From Gnetum montanum (Eukaryota; Streptophyta; Gnetopsida; Gnetales; Gnetaceae): a stretch of 37,270 nucleotides of DNA. The translations under genes were made by a program, and so were the position numbers. A model generated the notes under the pieces. It ran no database searches, was not told the origin of the DNA, and was given only the letters and a program-made list of their open reading frames with translations. Location: NCBI GenBank assembly GCA_015680685.1, contig MNCI01005576.1:293742-331011 (forward strand). Direction: 5' to 3'. Positions 29,988 through 37,270 of the stretch are shown in pieces (position 1 is the first letter of the stretch; each line of letters starts with the position of its first letter).

Positions 29988-30505
29988 TGCTATGGAAAAC
30001 GAAATGAAGAAGAAGATGATGATCGAAGATGCCAGCAACAAACAAAGTGATCAAGAGAGATTTAAGACGGTTGCTGGTGACGCTGACGAGACGTGTAAGA
30101 AAAAGTGATTACATGGCTGGATCAATGTGCGTGTCCGTGCCATGAATTTCGCAATTCAAGAAATCTGTCTTGTCTTAATATACTTGAAAGCCAATTCTGC
30201 AATTGGTTCTATGTTTTGTGAATCGAAGTAGGACTACAGAATCAGTGAATCATCAATTGCTACTATGGCTGATGCATAGTTATCAGAAACAGAAACACAA
30301 ACTTTCCGGGCAAGTTTCGCGTTTTCTCAGCCTGCAATTAAGAACGCAACCAAAACGCCATTGCATACGTAGAAAGTTTTTGAATGGAGACAGAACGTTT
30401 TTGCGATACGTAATCAGATTTGGAGAACAACTTACATAAGTTTCGTGAAGGCATTTTGCAAACTACATTGGCATGGCCCATGAGATAAATCAGCACTTAG
30501 TCTAC
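29988..30505 (-). other. Inserted upstream sequence of the GDSL gene fragment
   Basis: In minus sense this is a pyrimidine-rich leader-like stretch just before the GDSL start, with a TATATTAA-like box near 30180. It differs in composition from the AT-rich retroelement around it. Gag homology resumes near 30510. Together with 29838-29987 it makes an insert of about 650 bp. I could not define terminal repeats. Confidence 0.5.
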
Positions 30506-30509
30506 TAGT

Positions 30510-31575
30510 TCAAAAGAGGAGAAAGGATGCAAGGTGTGCTAGTATGAACATCCTAAGGGATGCTGCCATGTTATGATTCACTTGCAAGAGTCTAGGACAT
30601 ATGCACTCAACCAAAGGTTTGTTAAAAACAGTTGCCAAGATGGTTACCTTATCCTAAGGGTAATCTTAGACAACCCTTCTAGCCAAGCTACTACCCAAGC
30701 AGAGCCTACCCTCAATTGTAAAAATAATACTAGTAGCAGTGGCAACAACCTCAAGCATGGGCAATGCCACCATTGAGGCAACAATATTCATATAGGTAAC
30801 TGGATCATTATGGATATTATGTACAATGTCCTATCTTTGTGGGGAATGCTTGAGTTCACACTTCTTCTCATTATTATCTGCTTGAGTATTACAAACCTAC
30901 CACTCCAAGGATGGATCCTAATCTTTACACACATCAACTAGTAGTTGGTCCATCAAACTAACCTTTCAATTCTTTACCATCAATGCCACAACTAGTCATG
31001 CAAGGGGAGCTGCTATCACAACCACAATAAAAGAACATAACAATGGTAGTAAACATGTAGGAGGAGGTAATAGTAAATGAACCTTGATCCAGGAAACATT
31101 GATTCTTCTAAACAAGTCCTGAAAGGGTTCAAAGGATGGGGACTCCATCTACATCAATCCCTTCTGCACACACTCCTCTAGGAAATACTAGGCTTCCATC
31201 TTTCACAGATCTAAGAAGTTTATTGATATATCTGCAAGTAGTAGATCATAAACCATGCAAGGCTCTACTTGATTCTGGGTCAAGAGTGACCTTAATTTCA
31301 TAGGATATGTACAAGGCATGAAATCTTCCACCACTAAGGAAAAGAAAAATTTGATTAGAGCTTGCAAATCAATCGATCACTGTTCCACTCAGACAAGCGG
31401 ATGATGTCATCACCACCATCAATGGCTAGTCCTACCTTGTCGATTTTCTAGTAATACATAAGGGAAAAAATAACGGAGAGTTTCCTATAATAATGGGAAG
31501 GGCATGGCTTAGCATTATGAATGCTAGAGATTTGTCCTTGAAGATTTCCAAGGAAGATGAAGCTGGCATCATATA
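30510..31575 (+). pseudogene. Decayed Gag C-terminal part and aspartic protease
   Basis: The zinc-knuckle region resumes as a broken CKVC-YEHPKGC with IHLQESRTYALNQR. A Pro/Gln-rich linker follows. The protease keeps its catalytic DSG at 31271-31279 (LLDSGSRVTLIS) and NGEFPIIMGRAWLSIMNA further on. Several stops interrupt it. Confidence 0.85.
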
Positions 31576-32129
31576 ACGATGTTGAGTTCCATGTATTGCA
31601 TATAATGATAATGGATGCAATTATGTGCAAAGAATTTAGGTTGTTAAGCAAGGAAAGATCACAACATGTAATTAGTGTCTAGAAGATATGTGTGTGCAAC
31701 AGTGTCTGTGTGTAGTAGCCACTAAAGAAGAAGGCACCTATTGGCTAATTATTGATAGGAGACAGAATCAAAAATATACATGGAACCAGTCAATTAGATC
31801 ATAAGTGCCTATGTCAAGGAAACAGATAAGTTAGAACAATTATGAAGAAAACACCCCTATGCACATTCACACCAAAAAGAAAATATTGAATGGGGACAGT
31901 TGGAGATCCTAGATAAGTTTGAGCCTGAACCGTTGGAACTAAAAGCCCTACTAGATGTGCTAGAATATGCCTTTCTAAATAATAGAAAATTGGTAATCAT
32001 CAATGCCAACCTTGATAAAGACTAAAAGAAGAGATTATTGGAAGTAGTCAATAAATGACCAACAAGATTCACATGGTCTTATGATAAGATAATAGGCATT
32101 GATCCATGAATATGTCAACATTGGATATA
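31576..32129 (+). pseudogene. Decayed protease-RT linker
   Basis: Fragments such as FEPEPLELKALLDVLEYAFL near 31917-31979 are typical of the stretch just before RT in plant Ty3 polyproteins. The young element at 670-4014 stops within the equivalent region. Confidence 0.65.
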
Positions 32130-33410
32130 CATAGATCCAAGTATCAAGCCATATCATCAACCTCAGAGAAGGTTGAATCCTGAGCTCAAGGAAGTAGTAA
32201 AATAAGAATTGGAAAACTTATTAAAAGAAGGATTCATCTACCCCATTATAGATAGTGAATGGGCTGTCCTTTGGTCATTGTTCCAAAGAAGGGTGATAAG
32301 TGGAGAGTATGTATTGATTTCTGGTTGTTGAAATTTGTGACATTCAAGGACCATTTCACTCTTTCCTTTGTTGACAAGGTCCTCGATACTATAGTAGGAT
32401 ATCAGTACTATAGCTTTATTGATGGGTACAATGGATATAACCAAATCTGCATTACATTGGAAGACCAAGAAAAGACTACGTTCACTAGTCCATGGGGAAT
32501 ATTTGCTTATAAACAAATGCCTTTTAACTTGTACAATGCACCTATCACTTTTCAGAGATTAGTACTGAGTATCTTTTAAAAGCAAATTAGTAATGGCGTA
32601 GAAGTATTTATGGATGATTTCTCTACTTATGGGCTAGATTTGAAGTAAGCATTAGATCATTTAGAGTAGGTGTTGAAAAGAAGCATTGAAACCAGTTTGA
32701 AGCTCAATTGGCAGAAAAGCCATTTAATGGTCCAAGATGGGATCATTTTGGGACATAAGGTATCACAGAAAGAAATAGAAGTAGACTCAAAAAAGATAAG
32801 AGTCATTCAAAAAATCACCCAAAGGCTACAAATTGTTGAGGAGGTTAGATCATTTTTAGGCCATGTAGGATATTATCGAAGATTCATAGAAACTTTTTCA
32901 AAACTAGCAAAGTTGTTGGTAGAATTGACAAATAAAGATGCACCATTCCAATGGATAGAGCAATGTGAGAAGGCATTTGAGACACTAAAATAGAAAGTAA
33001 TAGAAACACCAATCCTTCAACCTCTAGATTGGTTGAAGCCCTTCCACATAATGATAGGTGCTTCTAATTGTGCACTAGGTGTAGTAGTAATGTAGCTTGA
33101 TGATTAAAAGAGACCATATTACATACACTGTGCTAGTAGAAGCATCACTAGAGTACAACTTAATTACACCACTACTAAAAAGGAGCTTATGGCTATGGTG
33201 CATGCATTAGAAAACTTTAGGCATTATGTGCTCAGGTATCCTATCTATGTTCACATGGACCATAGTGCAATTAGATTTTTTGATGAGTCCTAGGGTGATA
33301 AGGTGGCTCATAATTTTATAAGAATTTGACATCACTATGATTGAAAACAAAGAAATAAAGAACGTCGTAGCAGATCATTTTTCAAGGCTAAGATGGAAAT
33401 CATAGGAGTA
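32130..33410 (+). pseudogene. Decayed reverse transcriptase and RNase H
   Basis: RT blocks are recognisable: LVIVPKKGDKWRVCIDFWLL, YSFIDGYNGYNQI, TTFTSPWGIFAYKQMPFNLY and the active-site box FMDD at 32607-32618. Then come LNWQKSHLMV, GIILGHKVS and RSFLGHVGYYRRFI, and the RNase H region (GASNCALGVVV, TTKKELMAMVHALENFRHYV). There is a frameshift near 32255 and several in-frame stops, so it is not functional. Confidence 0.9.
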
Positions 33411-33659
33411 AGAAGAACTGATATCAAAAAAGTTTCCTAATGAGAACTTGTTTAGGAAAATGACAATGATTATCAACTTGATAGAGAAATCATGAATCAC
33501 TAATTATATGACTTATCTTCTCACATAAGAGCTTCCTGTTGAGTGGAATAGAAAATAGAAAGAACAATTCTTCCATAAAGTAAAGTCGTATATGAAAATA
33601 AATGGAAATATCTACAATACTTGTGCTAATGGACTAGTGATTTGGTGTGTTTAGAGCAC

Positions 33660-34736
33660 CAACAAAGAATTTTATAAGATGTGTGTGAAGGATCATGCGA
33701 TGGTCACTATGCAAGGCCTAGAAAAACACTCAAGCTAATGATGGGAGGCAACTTTTGGGCGATCATATTTTGGAATGCATAGAACTTCACCTAGTCTTGT
33801 GAGAGATATTAGTGTGTTAAAGGAATAACAACCAAGAATGAAGGACCAAAGTAATAGATATAGCCATTGGAACCATTTGACATATGGGGAATTGATTACA
33901 TGGGATCCATCACATCAATGTGAAACTAGAAAGCATACATGATAGTAACAATTGATTATTGTACCAAATGGGTAGAAGCAGTTGTAGTTAAGGATTGTAC
34001 CATGAAAACAACTACTAAATTCTTTCAATAGCATGTGGTAAATAGATTTTGAGTACCATGAATGCTCATATAAGATAACATAGCACACTTCATGGGTAGT
34101 ATATTCGAAAAGCTCATGCAACAACTTGGGGTGAGCCATAAGTTGACTACAACATATCACCCCCAAGCAAATGGTCAAGTGGAAGTGACTAACCCAGAAA
34201 TTACATGAATATTAATTAGAACTATTAGTCGATTTAGGAAAGATTGGAGCATTAAACTAAATGATGCTCTATGGGACTATAGGATCACATGGAAATTTTC
34301 TATAGGATATTTTGCCTATGAGCTAGTTTATGGAAAATTCCCTTTACTACCAATTCAAGCAAAGCTACAAATGTTAGCTATTGCTAGGAAACTTTACATA
34401 GACTTGAGCCTAGCACAAAAAGAATGTCTTATGAATCTTAATCTTCTAGAGGAAAATAGACTTGTAGCTTTGATGAGCAAAAAAATATATAAGAAGTACT
34501 CTAAACATAGACATGATGCAAGTATTTGACAAGTATCAATCCAACTAGGCGATAAAGTCCTATACTATAATCCTAGTCATGTGCCATAGAAGGTTAGGTT
34601 CCAAACTTTATGGGAAGGACCTTGTATCATCCATGCCACATATCCTTTAGGAGCCATGCAAATTTACCACCCAATGTACCCACACAAACTTGTCAAACCA
34701 TACTATGAATATCCCAATTCTTCTGTGAACTCTACC
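33660..34736 (+). pseudogene. Decayed integrase
   Basis: The catalytic triad is still readable in one frame: Asp in WGIDYMG (33894-33896), Asp in a DN block (34074-34076) and Glu in ANGQVEV (34182-34184). The last two are 35 residues apart, the integrase DD(35)E pattern. TIDYCTKWVEA and TTYHPQANGQVE are also visible. The tail has GDKVLYYNPS and ends near 34736. I saw no chromodomain. Stops interrupt the frame in many places. Confidence 0.88.
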
Positions 34737-36299
34737 TAGCTCACTAAACCATCTTATACCTATTTGATCTTTTGGTTAATAGTTTCCAATGATAGTCATG
34801 GGGGTGCCCTATATGATCCTTAGGAACCAAATTGAATCTTTTTCTTTTTCTTATTACTTTTTCACATTCTTTGATATCTTTTCATTCTTTCATACTTTTC
34901 CATTTCTTAATCCTTTGGTATTCTTTGATATCTTTCAAATTCTCTCTCTATTTTTCCATTTCCTCTATGATTTTCATCATATGCCTTGTACATATTTGTG
35001 TTGATTGTTCTAATAAAGTGAAAGAAATAAAGTAAGATGTAGCTCTAATAAGGTGAAGATTACCCTATATTATTAAATTGTGAAAGATTGATTCTATATA
35101 TAGTGAGACCACATCATCTATCCACTCATTTTCAATAATAAGAGGTTCTTACCATGGACATAGTGATATTCTTCTCTCAATAAAACTAAAATAAACTTGT
35201 GATCATTATGTCTAGATAGAAAAGTGAAGAACCAAGTGGAAATGAAATGGGTATGACATCAAGGGGATTTGTGGATTCTCTAAAACTACTATTTTAAGTT
35301 CTATCTTGTTGTTAAGATAGTATTGTTCTCTTGAGTTCTAATGAAAAATGAAAGTAAGAGTACAATAAGTGCTACCTTACCATGTCACTAGAAAGACATG
35401 TTACCTATGCCTGAAGGTAGTCCTCTAGTAAGGTTGACATAGTAAAAATAGAATAAAAGTATAGAATAAAATTTTTGGAGGTCCCACTGGAAAGACATGT
35501 TACCAATGCCTTAACGTAGGAGACTTCTTAAAAATCTCAAAAAAAAGTGTGCTATTAATAAACTCCTTTCTTGAACTACATTGCCAAGTGGTAATACTTC
35601 TTGCAACAGTGGTAGTCTTATGGTTGTTAGTCTTGGGGATGATACAATGCATTGTCATTGGACAATGGTTAGGACTTGGTTTGAATCTTAGATGGAAAGA
35701 CTAATGATTACTTTAACGACATATCAAACACAAGGATTTATTATGCTTGTGGTAAGACACCTCACATCCTAATTTCTATAATTCCTTCTAGTTCCATTGT
35801 ATCTCATTGGTATATTTAATCATAACTTTATGATTTTGTATAATATAGTGTTATTTTCCCAATCTAGTGATACTAACGTGTGTGTTTTGCAAGATAGGTA
35901 TGTTTAACATTCAACTCCTTGAGTGCCTATGGACACTTTTAGGCATGGTTATACAAGGGCACTAAGGGCTGAAGCCTACTTTGGGGAGGATCCACTTATA
36001 TAACTCTTGTACCTCATATTTGATGAACAATTCCACATCATCTTTTACCTCCTAAGGCACTTTAGCACTCAATTTGACTTCCCACAAGTCTTATAATTCA
36101 TCCATATGTTAAGAATTCTCAATCCATCTCATATATACTCGATAAACTTTCATTTCCTAAGATTCCTTATAACCTTTGAATGCTAAATTTTTGAAATCCA
36201 AGCATCATCTATGATTCAAGACCCTTTAGAAAGCCTTTATATTTTCCAAATTATCTAATTGACTTAATTTTTCCATGAAAATCTATCAAAAATTCAAAA
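34737..36299. other. Non-coding region after the old pol
   Basis: AT-rich, with a pyrimidine-rich stretch at 34835-34970. It holds one direct repeat (35386-35420 and 35485-35519) and no supported gene. It could be the element's 3' internal region. Confidence 0.5.
35386..35519 (+). repeat. Direct repeat pair of about 35 bp
   Basis: A 35-bp unit beginning cactagaaagacatgttacc (35386-35420) recurs at 35485-35519, beginning cactggaaagacatgttacc, with a 99-bp period and only a few mismatches. Confidence 0.85.
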
Positions 36300-36420
36300 T
36301 TCTTTAATGGTGACATTATAACTATGAGGTCACATGCCCTACGATGTTGCAACTATGATGATAGTATATAAATAGTATACATGCACAAGAGTTAGAAAAA
36401 TTTTTCATTCTATCATTTCA
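36300..36420 (+). promoter_or_regulatory. LTR-like promoter remnant with TATA box
   Basis: An acgatgttgcaac block lies about 25 bp before tatataaata (36365-36374) and is followed by atgcacaag. The arrangement resembles the U3/TATA part of the old LTRs (7070-7115 and 27130-27205). It may be what remains of the old element's 3' LTR. Confidence 0.4.
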
Positions 36421-36552
36421 TAGTAACAGGAGTTTTTGCAGTGTTTTTGAGCTCTAGCAATCACACTTCCCAACACCATAAGTTCCTCATTCTAACTCCA
36501 ATTTGAGAAATTCTCAAACCTGCTTGATCTCAAAGTGCTCAACTTAGTTGTA

Positions 36553-36592
36553 GGGGGTGGGGAGGGGAGGGTAGGGGGGTGGGGGGTTGGGG
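36553..36592 (+). other. G-rich tract with G-quadruplex potential
   Basis: Seven runs of three to six G separated by one or two bases lie within 40 nt of otherwise AT-rich DNA. Such a run can fold into stacked G-quartets. Its position after an LTR-like promoter remnant is noted, but no function is shown. Confidence 0.8.
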
Positions 36593-37092
36593 AAGGATTT
36601 ATTACATGTAGTTAAGGATAACTAGATCAAAATTTCCTAACACCCAAAATACAATATAAAGGGTAAATATAAGGATATAGTAAGAATATTACAACTAACC
36701 AATCAAATTGAAGCTAAAGGACTTAACTAATTTCTCCAACTAACCATACCAACCATTTAAGGACATAGTATATGAGAAAATGATAATTTTGGAAGGTCAT
36801 AATAATGAAACATATAATAATTTTGGATTTCTTTTTGAAATTTCTCTAAATTTACAATCATGATAAGGGCCATAATTGATAAAAAGAATAAGAAATAGAT
36901 CATACCAAGGACATGAGAAAGGATTATGAACTATTAGGAGCTGATTTGAATTCCTTGGTAACCTTTAATCTTTAATGATAATAGATGGTCCCAAAGAGAC
37001 TTGTAGTAGAAGGACCTTCATAGCATGGTAGAAAAGGACCACGGGGTCACAAAAGAGGCCAAGCAAGAGAACAAAATTTGTAGGTTGAACAT

Positions 37093-37270
37093 TGATGAGT
37101 GGCGAGGTACCCCTACACTCAACCATACGAAACGAGCGTACACGCGCGATCCGGTCGAACTCCGCAGACTAAATGCCTTAACGCCACAAGAAACACTTGG
37201 GGTTAATCGTTCGTTGTCTTCCCAGGCTTGCTTGTATGTGTCACGGTGTATGGTTAAGCAAGTCTGAGGT
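37093..37270 (-). mobile_element. Start of another young-family LTR (cut by window end)
   Basis: 178 bp match the start of the 4161 LTR with about two differences, in the same orientation. No PBS precedes it, so this is the outer border of an insertion: a 3' LTR of a minus-strand element or a solo LTR. The adjacent 5 bp, aacat (37088-37092), is the predicted target duplication. Confidence 0.92.

Larger units (their letters stand above)
27069..34736 (+). mobile_element. Old, decayed Ty3/gypsy element, relative of the young one
   Basis: In order: 5' LTR 27069-27944, a mutated tRNA-Asp PBS, gag from 28089, protease near 31230-31570, RT near 32130-32650, RNase H near 33000-33290 and integrase near 33800-34450. 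Gag and protease align block by block with the frame at 670-4014, so both belong to one lineage. Many stops interrupt it. Where the young copy allows comparison, several are Q codons turned to TAG (for example 28247 and 28277), as expected from long-term cytosine methylation and deamination. A convincing 3' LTR was not found; 36300-36420 is a candidate remnant. Confidence 0.87.

Noticed and set aside
34789-35035. Phe-rich ORFs after the old integrase
   Set aside because: They are products of a pyrimidine-rich non-coding stretch.

Overview
The window is nuclear DNA from a seed plant with a repeat-rich genome. The evidence is a plant-type BRAHMA (BRM) chromatin-remodeller gene with GT-AG introns, Ty3/gypsy elements primed by a plant tRNA-Asp sequence, a subtilase fragment, a GDSL-lipase fragment and a tRNA-derived SINE. 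The species cannot be fixed from the sequence. No prokaryotic features are present, and no gene in the window looks fully intact. The most intact reading frame belongs to a retrotransposon.

Layout. (1) 1-5200: a young minus-strand Ty3/gypsy-like element with a 1040-bp LTR (4161-5200), a tRNA-Asp primer-binding site and a long open gag-protease frame (670-4014). No reverse transcriptase or integrase follows the frame inside the window. (2) 5750-6490: a minus-strand subtilisin-like protease pseudogene. (3) 6733-7312: a decayed partial LTR of the same broad family. (4) 7579-25489: the 3' part of a BRM SWI/SNF ATPase gene on the plus strand, from the start of the helicase core to the C-terminal tail. 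It is a pseudogene: it carries stops (one inside the DEAQ box), frameshifts, a deletion that removes helicase motif Ia, and a 6419-bp LTR retrotransposon 6 bp into the bromodomain exon. Its introns hold a young LTR with an assembly gap, a tRNA-derived SINE and a promoter-like block. (5) 26950-34736: an old plus-strand relative of the first element. It keeps its LTR, a mutated PBS, gag, protease, RT, RNase H and integrase, all broken by stops of which some are clear C-to-T changes. A roughly 650-bp fragment with the 5' end of a GDSL lipase gene is lodged in its gag. (6) 34737-37092: AT-rich decayed sequence with an LTR-like promoter and a G-rich tract. (7) 37093-37270: the start of another young LTR, nearly identical to the one at 4161.

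The main history is repeated insertion of one LTR family at different ages around and inside a dying BRM copy. The least expected signal is in the transcribed part of the young LTR (4586-4860). Three tandem modules share fixed loop sequences, while their four short arms change together from module to module (TAAG/CTTA, TGAG/CTCA, CAAG/CTTG). This is what conserved base pairing would produce. The U3 of the same LTR carries palindromic GCGATATCGC boxes.
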